Shown piece after piece: positions 31,001 to 42,476 of a stretch of 64,000 nt of DNA (the stretch's first letter is position 1; each line of letters starts with the position of its first letter). The position numbers were made by a program, and so were the translations under genes. The DNA is taken from contig NC_134357.1 in assembly GCF_048569485.1 (NCBI RefSeq), forward strand, positions 111,212,744-111,276,743, written 5' to 3'. This stretch comes from Anomaloglossus baeobatrachus. Lineage: Eukaryota; Chordata; Amphibia; Anura; Aromobatidae. The notes beneath the pieces were generated by a model, which made no database searches, had not been told where the DNA came from, and saw only the letters and a program-made list of their open reading frames with translations.

Positions 31001-33979
31001 CTTTCGACCTCCTCTAGTAGCATCCTCGGTCGGTGGCAGGCTCTCCCGCTTTTGCGACGCCTGGCTGCCACAAATAAAAGACCGCTGGGTGAGAGACATT
31101 CTGTCTCACGGTTACAAGATAGAGTTCACCTCTCGTCCCCCGACTCGATTCTTCAGGTCTTCTCCGCCTCCCGAGAGAGCCGAGGCTCTTCTGCAGGCGC
31201 TGGGCACTCTGAAGGCAGAAGGAGTGGTGGTCCCTGTTCCTCTTCATCAACAGGGCCACGGTTTTTACTCCAACTTGTTTGTGGTCCCAAAGAAGGACGG
31301 GTCTTTCCGTCCTGTCCTAGACCTGAAACTTCTCAACAAACACGTAAAGACCAGGCGGTTCCGGATGGAATCCCTTCGCTCCGTCATCGCCTCAATGTCC
31401 CAAGGAGATTTCCTTGCATCGATCGATATCAAAGATGCTTATCTCCACGTTCCGATTGCCCCAAAGCACCAGCGCTTCTTGCGCTTCGCCATAGGAAACG
31501 AACACCTGCAGTTCGTGGCACTGCCATTCGGCCTGGCAACAGCCCCACGGGTTTTCACCAAGGTTATGGCTACTGTAGTAGCGGTCCTCCATTCTCAGGG
31601 TCACTCGGTGATCCCGTACTTGGACGATCTGTTGATCAAGGCACCCTCTCAAGAGGCATGCCAACACAGCCTCGACGCTACCCTGGAGACTCTCCAGAGT
31701 TTCGGGTGGATCATCAATTTTCCAAAGTCAAATCTGACACCGGCCCAATCGCTCACATACCTTGGCAGGGAGTTTCATACCCTCTCAGCGATAGTGAAGC
31801 TTCCGCTGATCAAGCAGCGGTCACTACAGACAGGGGTACAATCTCTCCTTCAAGGCCAGTCACACCCCTTGAGGCGCCTCATGCACTTCCTGGGGAAGAT
31901 GGTGGCAGCAATGGAAGCAGTCCCTTTCGCGCAGTTTCACATGCGTCCCCTTCAATGGGACATCCTACGCAAATGGGACAGGAAGCCGACGTCCCTCGAC
32001 AGGACCGTCTCCCTCTCTCAGGCGACCAAAGCTTCCCTTCGGTGGTGGCTTCTTCCCACTTCTTTATCGAAGGGGAAATCCTTCCTACCCCCATCCTGGG
32101 AAGTAGTCACGACGGACGCAAGTCTGTCAGGGTGGGGAGCGGTTTTTCTCCACCACAGGACTCAGGGTACGTGGACCCGGCAAGAGTCCTCGCTTCAGAT
32201 CAATGTTCTGGAAATTCGGGCAGTGTATCTTGCCCTGAAAGCGTTCCAGCAGTGGCTGGAAGGCAAGCAGATCCGAATTCAGTCGGACAATTCCACAGCG
32301 GTGGCATACATCAACCACCAAGGCGGCACACGCAGTCGACAAGCCTTCCAGGAAGTCCGGCGGATTTTGATGTGGGTGGAAGCCACGGCCTCCACCATAT
32401 CCGCAGTTCACATCCCAGGCGTGGAAAACTGCGAAGCAGATTATCTCAGTCGCCAGGGCATGGACCAGGGGAATGGTCCCTTCACCCAGACGTGTTTCAG
32501 GAGATCTGTTGCCGCTGGGGGTGCCGGACGTCGACCTCATGGCGTCCCGGCACAACAACAAGGTACCAATGTTCATGACACGGTCTCAAGATCAGAGCTC
32601 TGGCGGCAGACGCCTTAGTTCAGGATTGGTCGCAGTTTCAGCTCCCTTATGTGTTTCCTCCGCTGGCACTGTTGCCCAGAGTGTTACGCAAGATCAGGGC
32701 CGACTGCCGCCGCGCCATCCTCGTCGCTCCAGACTGGCCAAGGAGGTCGTGGTACCCGGATCTGTGGCATCTCACGGTCGGCCAACCGTGGGCACTACCA
32801 GACCGACCAGACTTGCTGTCTCAAGGGCCGTTTTTCCATCTGAATTCTGCGGCCCTCAACCTGACTGTGTGGCCATTGAGTCCTGGATCCTAGCGTCTTC
32901 AGGGTTATCTCAAGAAGTCATTGCCACTATGAGACAGGCTAGGAAACCAACGTCCGCCAAGATTTATCACAGGACGTGGAAAATTTTCCTGTCGTGGTGC
33001 TCTGCTCAGGGTTTTTCTCCCTGGCCATTTGCATTACCTACTTTTCTGTCCTTCCTTCAATCTGGACTGGAAAAGGGTTTGTCGCTCAGTTCCCTTAAGG
33101 GACAAGTTTCAGCGCTCTGTGTTTTTCCAGAAGCGCCTAGCTAGACTTCCACAGGTACGCACGTTCCTGCAGGGAGTTTGTCACATCGTTCCACCTTACA
33201 AGCGGCCGTTAGAACCCTGGGATCTAAACAGGGTGCTGATGGTTCTTCAGAAACCACCATTCGAGCCAATGAGAGATATCTCCCTCTCACGACTTTCGCA
33301 GAAAGTGGTTTTTCTAGTAGCAGTCACTTCTCTTCGGAGAGTGTCTGAGCTAGCAGCGTTGTCGTGCAAAGCCCCTTTTCTGGTTTTTCACCAGGACAAG
33401 GTGGTTCTACGTCCGGTTCCGGAATTTCTCCCTAAGGTGGTATCCCCCTTTCATCTCAATCAGGATATTTCCTTACCTTCTTTTTATCCTCATCCAGTTC
33501 ACCAATGTGAAAAGGATTTGCACTCGTTAGATCTGGTGAGAGCACTCAGACTCTACATTTCTCGTACGGCGCCCCTGCGCCGCTCGGATGCACTCTTTGT
33601 CCTTGTCGCTGGCCAGCGTAAAGGGTCACAGGCTTCCAAATCAACCCTGGCTCGGTGGATCAAGGAGCCAATTATCGAAGCTTACCGTTCGGCTGGGCTT
33701 CCGGTTCCCTCAGGGCTGAAGGCCCATTCTACCAGAGCCGTGGGAGCGTCCTGGGCTTTGAGGCACCAGGCTACGGCTCAACAGGTGTGTCAGGCGGCTA
33801 CCTGGTCGAGCCTGCACACTTTCACGAAGCACTATCAGGTGCATACCTATGCTGCGGCGGATGCCAGCCTAGGTAGACGAGTCCTTCAGGCGGCGGTTGC
33901 CCACCTGTAGGAAAGGGCCGTTTTACGGCTCTCTTACGAGGTATTATTTTACCCACCCAGGGACTGCTTTTGGACGTCC

Positions 33980-34075
33980 CAATTGTCTGGGTCTCCCAAT
34001 AGAGCGAAAAAGAAGGGAATTTTGTTTACTTACCGTAAATTCCTTTTCTTCTAGCTCTAATTGGGAGACCCAGCA
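33980..34075. repeat. DIRS B internal complementary region
   Basis: Reverse complement of B's left start (CCCAATAGAGCGAAAAAG) joined to the reverse complement of its right end (GGGAATTTTGTTTACTTACC), as in A. Confidence 0.88.
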
Positions 34076-34199
34076 CCCGCCCCTGTTTTTTTGTGTACAC
34101 ATGTTGTTCATGTTGAATGGTTTCAGTTCTCCGAGTTTCCTTCGGATTGAAGTTACTTTAAACCAGTTTATAATTATTTTTCCTCCTTCTTGCTTTTGC

Positions 34200-34383
34200 A
34201 CCAAAACTGAGGAGCCCGTGGGAGCACGGGGGGTGTATAGGCAGAAGGGGAGGGGCCTAACACTTAAGTGTAGTACTTTGTGCGGCCTCCGGAGGCATAG
34301 CCTATACACCCCAATTGTCTGGGTCTCCCAATTAGAGCTAGAAGAAAAGGAATTTACGGTAAGTAAACAAAATTCCCTTCTTT
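34200..34383 (+). repeat. DIRS B right inverted terminal repeat
   Basis: Inverse of 28331-28476 plus the extension ending ATTTACG then GTAAGTAAAC at 34359. Confidence 0.88.
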
Positions 34384-37233
34384 TCTTCCAGCCCGCCAAA
34401 CAGATTTTTTCTGTCCATCCCCCCCTGCTCCAAAGCCGCCGCCTTCTCTCAGGCCGTGGCATCCCTGCAGGCCAACGGTGTAATTGTTCCGGTCCCCGCC
34501 CGGGAACGGTTCAGCGGTTTCTACTCAAACCTCTTTCTAGTCCCCAAAAAGGACGGTTCCTCCCGACCCATCCTGGATCTCAAGCTTCTCAACAAGCATG
34601 TTCAGGTGCGGCACTTTCGCATGGAATCTCTGAGATCGGTCATTGCCTCAATGACCCAGGGAGATTTTCTGGCATCCATCGACATCAGAGATGCCTACCT
34701 GCATGTGCCTATTGCGGTCTCACACCAGCGCTGGCTACGCTTTGCAATCGGAGAGGAACACTTCCAGTTTGTGGCTCTTCCCTTTGGCTTAGCCACGGCC
34801 CCTCGAGTGTTCACCAAGGTCATGGCAGCAGTGGTTGCGGTCCTGCACCTCCAGGGATTGGCAGTGATTCCTTACCTGGACGACCTTCTAGTCAAGGCCT
34901 CATCCAGTGTAGACTGCCAGCGGAGTGTCTCTCTCACTGTCACCATGCTAACTCAGTTCGGGTGGCTTGTCAACCTCCCCAAGTCGACTCTGACCCCGAC
35001 CCGGGTACTTTTGTACCTAGGGATGCAATTCGAGACTCTGCCGGCACTTGTCAAGTTGCCCTTAGTCAAACAGCAGTCCCTTCGTCTGGCGGTGCGCTCT
35101 CTGCTGAGGCACCGCCGTCATTCCATCAGACACCTCATGCAGGTGCTGGGTCAGATGGTGGCGTCCATGGAAGCGGTTCCCTTTGCCCAGTTCCATCTGC
35201 GTCCCTTGCAGCTGGACATTCTCCGCTGTTGGGACAAGCGGATCTCTTCCTTGGACAGGCTGGTGGCTCTGTCATCACAGGCCAGGAACTCCCTTCAGTG
35301 GTGGCTTCAGCCCCTCTCCCTGTCACAGGGACGTTCCTTCCTGACTCCGTCCTGGGTGATCCTCACCACGGATGCCAGTCTCTCCGGCTGGGGAGCGGTA
35401 TTTCTCCATCACCGAGCACAGGGCACTTGGACTCCGTCCGAATCAGCCCTCCCGATCAATGTGCTGGAAATCAGAGCTGTGTTTCTAGCTCTCCTGGACT
35501 TTCACCACCTATTGGCGGGCAAGCACATTCGGGTTCAGTCGGACAACGCGACAGCGGTTGCCTACATCAATCACCAGGGCGGAACTCACAGCCGTCTGGC
35601 GATGTTGGAGGTTCAACGAATCCTCCAGTGGACGGAGGACTCCAAGTCCACCATATCCGCAGTCCACATCCCAGGCGTGGAAAACTGGGAGGCCGATTAT
35701 CTCAGCCGTCAAACCGTGGACGGCGGCGAGTGGGCCCTGCATCCGTCAGTGTTCAGATCGATCTGCCGCAAGTGGGGCACTCCGGAAGTAGATCTAATGG
35801 CTTCCCGGCACAACAACAAGGTTCCGGTTTACGTGGCTCGCTCCCACGATCCTCAAGCCTTCGCAGCAGACGCACTGGTTCAGGATTGGTCTCAGTTCAG
35901 TCTGGCCTATGTGTTTCCCCCTCTAGCTCTCTTGCCCAGGGTTCTGCGCAAGATCCGAATGGAGGGCCGTCGAGTCATACTCATTGCTCCGGACTGGCCC
36001 AGGCGAGCCTGGTACCCAGATCTGCTCCGCCTGTCCGTAGAGGTGCCGTGGCATCTCCCGGACCGCCCAGACCTTCTCTCTCAAGGTCCGTTCTTCCGCC
36101 AGAATTCTGCGGCTCTCAGATTGACGGCGTGGCTCTTGAGTCCTGGATCCTGACGGCTTCAGGCATTCCCTCTGAGGTCATCTCCACCATGACTCAGGCT
36201 CGGAAGTCTTCCTCGGCTAAGATTTACCACAGGACTTGGAGAATTTTCCTGTCCTGGTGTCGCTCTTCCGGCCATGCTCCTTGGCCGTTCGCCTTGCCGA
36301 CCATCCTGTCTTTTCTACAGTCAGGTCTGCAGTTGGGTCTGTCCCTCAATTCCCTTAAGGGACAGGTGTCGGCTTTGTCGGTATTGTTCCAGCGGCGTAT
36401 CGCCCGACTGGCTCAGGTGCGCACCTTCATGCAGGGCGCATCTCACATCATCCCTCCTTACCGACGGCCCTTGGATCCCTGGGACCTTAATCTGGTCCTC
36501 ACTGCCTTACAGAAACCCCCTTTTGAGCCTCTCAGGGAAGTTCCTTTGTCTAGACTTTCACAGAAAGTTGTCTTTCTAGTAGCCATAACTTCTCTCAGGA
36601 GAGTTTCTGATTTGGCTGCGCTTTCTTCGGAATCCCCCTTTTTGGTGTTTCACCAAGACAAGGTGGTTCTGCGTCCGACTCCGGACTTTCTCCCTAAGGT
36701 GGTGTCTTCCTTCCACCTTAACCAGGACATTTCATTGCCCTCTCTTTGTCCGGCCCCTGTGCATCGCTTTGAGAAGGCGTTGCACACCCTGGATTTGGTG
36801 CGGTCGCTCTGAATCTATGTGTCTCGCACCGCCGTTTTTCGGCGGTGCACCTCACTTTTTGTGCTAACCACGGGTCAGCGCAAGGGCCTCTCGGCGTCTA
36901 AACCGACCCTGGCTCGTTGGGTTAGGTCGGCTATCGCCGATGCCTACCAGTGTTCTCAGGTGCCTCCCCCGCCGGGGATTAAGGCGCACTCGACCAGAGC
37001 TGTCGGTGCCTCCTGGGCTTTCAGACACCAGGCTACGGCTCAGCAGGTGTGTCAGGCTGCCACTTGGTCCAGTCTGCACACTTTTTCTAAGCACTACCAA
37101 GTGCATGCTCATGCTTCGGCAGATGCGAGCTTGGGCAGACGCATCCTTCAGGCGGCTGTCGCCCATTTGTGAAGTTAGGTTTTGCCTACTTCTCAGTTTA
37201 GTTTATTTCCCACCCATGGACTGCTTTGGAACG

Positions 37234-37338
37234 TCCCATGGTCTGGGTCTCCCATGGAAGGAACGATAAAGAAAAAGAGAATTTTGTTTACTTACCGTAA
37301 ATTCTTTTTCTTGTAGTTCCGACATGGGAGACCCAGCA
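37234..37338. repeat. DIRS C internal complementary region
   Basis: CCATGGAAGGAACGATAAAG is the inverse of C's left start, followed directly by the inverse of its right end (AGAGAATTTTGTTTACTTAC). Same architecture as in A and B. Confidence 0.9.
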
Positions 37339-37468
37339 CCCTCCCTGTTGCCTGTTGGCAGTTTTTGTTCCGTGTGTTTCACGGCTGTTGTTAGTAGACA
37401 GAGTTCTGGTTTTGCCGAGTTTTACTCTATCTCTACTTATGGGTGGATGTCCTCCTTCAGCTTTTGCA

Positions 37469-37647
37469 CTGAACTGGGTAGATTGTCATCCAGGGGGTGT
37501 ATATAGCCCGGAGGGAGGAGCTACACATTTGAGTGTAGTGCTTTGTGTGTCCTCCGGAGGCGCTAGCTATACACCCCATGGTCTGGGTCTCCCATGTCGG
37601 AACTACAAGAAAAAGAATTTACGGTAAGTAAACAAAATTCTCTTTTT
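37469..37647 (+). repeat. DIRS C right inverted terminal repeat
   Basis: Inverse of 25755-25895 plus the 3' extension AAGAAAAAGAATTTACG then GTAAGTAAAC, with the splice-donor match at 37624. Confidence 0.9.
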
Positions 37648-37901
37648 TATGTTCTACACAGCGGCCTGGGCTCTTATATACAGAATGTTATAATGCTGTA
37701 TATAAGAGCCCACTGGTGGTGGCCACAGCTTATAGGCCCCAAATCTGGTGACCGGTTCCCTTTTTAAGGGGTCATCTGACAGCGACATATGCAACTAGAT
37801 AACACCTTTTTATTATAACAGATCCTCATTTTGGAACAGTAATGGCTTTGTTATATCCTTGTTCTCTGTTTTGTCTGATTTGCCCCATGTCTGTATTGCA
37901 G

Positions 37902-37967
37902 GTATTCACATCACTAATGAAAGACTACAAAGAAGCTGACAAAAATAGTCCGGCAACAAAAAGTTAA
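37902..37967 (+). CDS. TBC1D12: TBC1D12 last coding exon and stop
   Basis: The CTGTATTGCAG acceptor ends at 37901. The 22 codons encode VFTSLMKDYKEADKNSPATK then Ser and a TAA stop (37965-37967), matching the C-terminus of vertebrate TBC1D12 (…TQ|VF.S.MKD.KE.DKNS.). With the four upstream exons this gives the last 212 residues of the protein. The preceding 13.6 kb intron would be about 1.7 kb without the DIRS C/B stack. Confidence 0.95.
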   Translation, partial: VFTSLMKDYKEADKNSPATKS

Positions 37968-38260
37968 CTAATGAGCTCTTCTGATTACATGAAACCACTC
38001 CAACAAGCGGCAGGACACGCTGTGTCCACGGATTGAGAACCACTACAGACAAGTATGATATGAGAATCCCTGCCGGGGAATTGCACATTTACTACAACAC
38101 CAGGGAATAAAAGCAGACCAGTCCTTCTCTTGTCAGTATTAAGAATAATCCCCCAAATCTGTGCTTTTATTTTCTGGAGGACTCGGAAGGGTTTTTTTTC
38201 CCCCAACTACATGGGACATATATAATATTTAATGCAATAAACCTTTGTATTGGAACTTTT
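37968..38260 (+). other. TBC1D12: TBC1D12 3' UTR, proximal form
   Basis: Continuous with the last exon. AATAAA at 38236-38241 (context AATGCAATAAACC) is followed by a T-rich stretch, a plausible proximal poly(A) signal. A more distal signal is at 45580. RNA evidence would decide which is used. Confidence 0.6.
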
Positions 38261-38884
38261 ACCTGGTACACTAAGTTTTCAAGTATACATATGAAAAAGA
38301 CACTTTTAGTTACCGTTTGGTAACAGCGTGAATGTTACGACCAGACATCAAACTGCAATCTGAACCCAACTGCTTGGTACCAATAGTTGGTAGACATGTG
38401 TGCGGTCAACTCCACAGAGGTCCAAAGGCATGTCTGCCTTTGGAACAATGGCGGCCATCAGCCAGCTACTGGAGCGACCATGCCCAAATGCCGTATGACG
38501 TGTGTGGGGTATGTATGTATTCCCTACTGTCCCCAACAGTCACTCCGAGCACACTTCACCCGACTCCTAATAATGTGACTCAATCTGTGGGGGTCTGATG
38601 GTAGCATTTTCTTTATTTGTAATCCATATTCCATTGAAAAAAGCAGCAAACAAGAATATCTCTGATCTGTACAGCTCACAAACTCATAACCGCAAAATGT
38701 GAGAGGAATAATAAAACAAAACTTTTACTACGGTCATTAAAAATAACTGCAATATGTTCAGAATTAGTGATGAAGTTTCAGTCACCTAAAAAACTTGATG
38801 ATCTTTGTATCCCTGAAAGTGATATACAAAGTATCAGCAAAAACGTGACACAGAGCAGTTTGTGAAAATAATCGAGTAATTTAG
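38261..38884. other. Intergenic or distal 3' UTR, nothing recognised
   Basis: No gene supported; the short frames near 38332-38598 look random. Confidence 0.4.
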
Positions 38885-39115
38885 GGTAAATATTAGTAAT
38901 GAGTGATCACTACTGTACTTGGGTGCTCAGTTGACACTCAGATGGGCTCTAGTACCAAGTATAATGGAAGTCAATGGGCAAGTCGTGCATTTTTCTGTAA
39001 GATCTTCTGGAAAAATGCCCATGTTTTCCATTGACTTCCTCCATACTCTGTACTCCATCCAAGTGTCCGACCTCCTTGTTTCGAGTACTCAGTAGTGCTC
39101 ACTCATCACTAGTAA
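38885..39115. mobile_element. Palindromic MITE (GAGTGAGCACTAC family)
   Basis: The left TAATGAGTGATCACTACTGT and right TACTCAGTAGTGCTCACTCA are inverted, with internal ATAATGGAAGTCAATGGGC and its inverse. It is related to the more degenerate 40287-40530. Confidence 0.65.
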
Positions 39116-40147
39116 CTATCACTAATCTAAAATGGTTATCTTGACAGTGGTCAGATCTTAGTGTGGTTGCGTGGTCTAAATCCATAAGTCTGCAGTCGCT
39201 CTGTGTCATTCTATGTAACTGCAGACTTGTGAATCCTCACATTGCAGACACTGCGCGCTGAGGATTCCCTGGTGTCCGAACCGGGAACGGCGGTCATGTG
39301 GCCTCTAGTACGCAATATGCAATCTACCGGCCAGAATCTGACTAGAGGTGTGCGGCCTTGATCAGGTGAAGTGCAAGCGATGTGAGGATTCACAAGTCTG
39401 TGGTCACTAAGTAAACAGAGCGACTGCAGACTTGTGGATTTAGACTGGATAATCCCTTTAAGGAGATCGATATAACCCATATATTGCACATCAGTATTAA
39501 ATAAATAAAAAAATAGAATCAAAACAACATGGTGGTGTTGAAAATCCTCATCCATCACCTATTGTTGATATTTTTAGTGTGCGTCGTAAAACATATGTTT
39601 TATTATACCTCGCATCATCCTGTTGTCATTGCTCCCAGATGGGGTAGCAAAAACCTGGTGACAGATTCCCGGTCAGTCTAAATAATAATGCTCCTACGGT
39701 AAAACAAAGCAGATTTTCCAGACCTAGGAAACCTCATGCACCCGCAGTGGGGATTGTCTGCATTGTAATTGCAATCAGATTTAAGATCTGCAGCGTGATA
39801 GTTTATTCTGCTGATGTTACCACAGACTCCATCTTTTTGCCATGTGGCACCATTTTCATAATGAAATCCTCGCTGTGGTATTTCTGTTGCAGGAGGTCTT
39901 AGTGCCCTTATTGTACCTCTGCAAGGCCACGTTATCATTTGCTGTATTTCCGTTCTCTTTCCTTGTGTTTTATATTTAGCTTTACGTAATAGCGAGTCGA
40001 CCTGGTACTTTAATTTTTTTTTAGGAAGCTTCTGTTCACATTTTTCATCCATTTATAAACAATCCAGTATTGAAAAAAAGAAATGGATCTGTTTTTAAAG
40101 GGAGGAAAAATGCATGCAAAGCTTAAACCATCCGTTATGATTAGCTT
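39116..40147. other. Mostly unique sequence, no gene
   Basis: Includes an inverted pair around TGCAGACTTGTGAATCCTCAC (39220) and GTGAGGATTCACAAGTCTG (39379) and a short T2-like right-end fragment at 39650-39675. A 124-codon minus-strand frame (39678-40052) has no recognisable family. Confidence 0.4.
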
Positions 40148-40255
40148 CCCCATACATACATACATACATACATACATAATTTATATATATATAATGTTTT
40201 GCAGTCAGACTAGTTTTTTTCATCCAGCTTAAAAAAAAAAAAAAAAAAAAAAAAA
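40148..40255. repeat. (ATAC)n and poly(A) simple repeats
   Basis: About eight CATA units at 40152-40180, a TATATA stretch, then a run of about 26 A at 40231-40255. Confidence 0.85.
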
Positions 40256-40286
40256 CACCAAACTTTTAGCAGCTTGAAATTCAGCA

Positions 40287-40530
40287 TGAGCGAGCACCAT
40301 CATGCTCTGGTCTCGTTAAGAGCAGTTGGACACTTAGATGGCTGCTACTCAAGTACCCAAGTATAATGGAGGTCAATGGAGGACTCAAGGATTTTTCCGG
40401 GAAATCTTCCAGAAACATGCTCGAGTTCCCTATTGACTTCCATTATACTCCGTATACAGGTCGCGCCCATCTGAGCGTCCAACCTGCTCCTAATGACACT
40501 CGAGCAGGGTGTTGCTCACTCATAACTTAG
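40287..40530. mobile_element. Palindromic MITE (GAGYGAGCACYA family), older copy
   Basis: The left CATGAGCGAGCACCATCATG and right CAGGGTGTTGCTCACTCATA are inverted, with the same internal GTATAATGGAGGTCAATGGA motif as 38885-39115. Confidence 0.6.
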
Positions 40531-42476
40531 TATGCACAGAAAAAAACACTTTATTCAAATGAATGGCTCTTGTACTGGAACGTTTTATCTCCTTTATATG
40601 ATCCCAAAATGGATGCAACAATGGAGAGAGCTACTGGACATGTGAACAGAGCCTAAGAAATATAGATTTTACCCAGCGCTAATGCATCATTTAACAGGTT
40701 TTATGACTTTAGAAATAAAGTTTAAAAGGTCTCCATCGTGAAGACAGAAATCTTACTGCTCAGTACATGTACGTGCTGCCCTGCACCGTTCCTTCCCGTT
40801 GGCTTCTCTTCAGGTGATAGCCCATGTGTATGTCTGGCATCGGAGATCCGCATCTGTGGACGTCCTGACCAGAGAGGGCAGACTGCACATCATCCTAGGT
40901 TAGGAGGTGAATGAATACATCCGCATTGTAAAACATTTTTTATTGACCCTAAAAAATAACTGTTTTTATCTCCGATTTGGTCCAGTGGATCTCCTTGTCA
41001 GCAGACTCTCTGCAGTTCTAGAAAGTTTAAGAGTCAATTTAACCTTCTTACATTATTAAACATGGCCATTCAGATTAGATAGATGGCCCTCTATACTGAT
41101 TTTCTGTTCTGCCAGGTGAAATATCTGCTGGAACTAGTCTCCCCAGACTGAATGTTCGAGTCTATAAGGAGGTCGGGGTTGATAACTGTTCAGCCACCAA
41201 CTAACTTGTATATGGTCAACTGAAAGGGCCCATATCATAAATATCGCCCTATCCTTCGGATATGGCATCATTTACTTTGGTGGGGTCTGACTTCAGACTC
41301 CTATTGATCCTGAGAATGAAAGGGCCGCAGCCGTGATTTATACAGTTTTCTGACACTGCGGCACTCCTGGCTGTGCAGATAACGGCAGCCTGCCTCACCA
41401 TCTCAGCACCCCCCTGTCAGAAAGGGGCCGTAGCACTGAATCACTGCTGCAGACACTTCTTCCTCAGGATCAATCTGAATCCCAACAATCACAGCATATC
41501 CTAGCAATAATTTAAGAGATGGGAATATCCCATTTAGATTTTATAGTTTTTGAAGAAGGCCCAATGTGATGTGATGTGAGAGCTTCATTATGTAGGTATT
41601 ATTCACGTAACAAACACGTCAATCACGCTTGTAAGCCGTTTATCATTAGAACAGTCTTATTGCATCTTGTACCAATGGCTGATGTAAGAAAATACTCCAC
41701 TGAGCCAACACATCAAGCGGCGTATTAAGGTGTAACCAATTTGTAGATTGGTGGAGATCCGGGTCCCGAGACCCCTCACGGATTGCTCAGACTCTGCTGA
41801 AGCACTTGGGCTGAGCTCCTGCAGGAGGACTGTACAGCGCTGAACTCGCCCTGTATTAAGCCCTTGAACTGACATTCACACGCTCATGCAGGAGCTGAGG
41901 GTCTCTGCCCAGTCTATGAACGATCGGTGGGTTCGCAGGACCAAGGCCACCACTTCTCAACCGGACCTTTATTAATTTAGGTACACTTTAACCGGTACAC
42001 TTTAACCTGCATCTGTCTTCAGTAGAGTGCACTTTATTTGTGGACATCTATGAAGTGCCCAGATTCAACAGCCTATATACAAGTTGCTCTTAGAACTCAC
42101 ACTTTGTTTCACTCCCGTGTTTGTTTGTTTTTTACCATTTGTTCAATATTAGATTATTTTATTTTTATGTCCTTGGGTTCTGGATATGTTCACACAGGAC
42201 AGATGAATAGCAGGTAAAGATGGATGAAAAACCCACAGCATATCCACCATGTAAACCTATTTTAAGGGAATGTTCACACTCAATCTGCCGCTGTGGTCTC
42301 TCCATGGCTTTCCTGCTCAAATACTTAATATTGCAAACAAATGGCTGTTTTACCTGCAAGATCTCGTGAACGACCGTAATGGTCATTCTGCAGTTGAAAT
42401 GGCTCTTTCCCTGCACAGTAAAGTGAATGAGCAGAGAAATTGTGGGAAAACCACAGATGCACAGGCTATTGCAGTT
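40531..42476. other. Intergenic sequence with a diffuse repeat
   Basis: 41218-41540 resembles the common amphibian repeat with a CTATCCTTCGGATATGGCAT motif and its inverse near 41490. The rest shows nothing I recognise. Confidence 0.35.

Larger units (their letters stand above)
28331..34383 (+). mobile_element. DIRS retroelement B, nested inside C, broken
   Basis: About 6.05 kb and the same subfamily as element A. Its parts are a left inverted terminal repeat (28331-28476), GC-rich leader with one ~190-bp leader repeat, Gag-like frame (29525-31000), reverse transcriptase/RNase H region (about 31000-32890), tyrosine recombinase region (about 32900-33910), internal complementary region (33980-34075) and right inverted terminal repeat (34200-34383). 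The terminal repeats differ at only a couple of sites, so the insertion is recent. The coding part has about two breaks. It interrupts the reverse transcriptase region of C, in the same orientation. Confidence 0.92.
25755..37647 (+). mobile_element. DIRS retroelement C, split by DIRS B
   Basis: A second DIRS element, distinct in sequence from A and B. Its parts are a left inverted terminal repeat (25755-25895), leader, Gag-like frame (26784-28205), reverse transcriptase/RNase H region (split by element B, resuming after 34384), tyrosine recombinase region (about 36100-37172), internal complementary region (37234-37338) and right inverted terminal repeat (37469-37647). The terminal repeats appear identical over about 120 bp, so it is young, yet older than B. 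Apart from the B insertion it looks nearly whole, with perhaps one further break. It is sense to TBC1D12. Confidence 0.92.
25563..37763. mobile_element. T2/Kolobok-like MITE, copy 3, split by DIRS C
   Basis: The left part (25563-25754) starts after TTAA at 25559-25562 and the right part (37648-37763) ends at TTAA 37764-37767. Together they cover both ends of the same family as 18459-19063 and 23393-23990. The continuation AAAGTGATTTT | TATGTTCTACAC across the gap matches the other copies, so DIRS C landed in this T-tract. Confidence 0.85.

Noticed and set aside
10321-37647. LTR retrotransposon or retrovirus as the identity of elements A, B and C
   Set aside because: Terminal repeats are inverted, there is an internal complementary region, no DDE integrase or protease is seen, and a tyrosine recombinase is present. 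This is the DIRS plan.
39678-40052. 124-codon minus-strand frame, Lys- and Cys-rich
   Set aside because: No recognisable domain, no splice context and no neighbour of similar type. A homology search with this peptide would be decisive; a hit in another vertebrate would revive it.
40780-40900. Possible extra TBC1D12 exon near CTTCTCTTCAG (40803-40813)
   Set aside because: The TBC1D12 reading frame already ends with a stop at 37967 matching the known C-terminus, and the sequence after this AG gives no conserved peptide.
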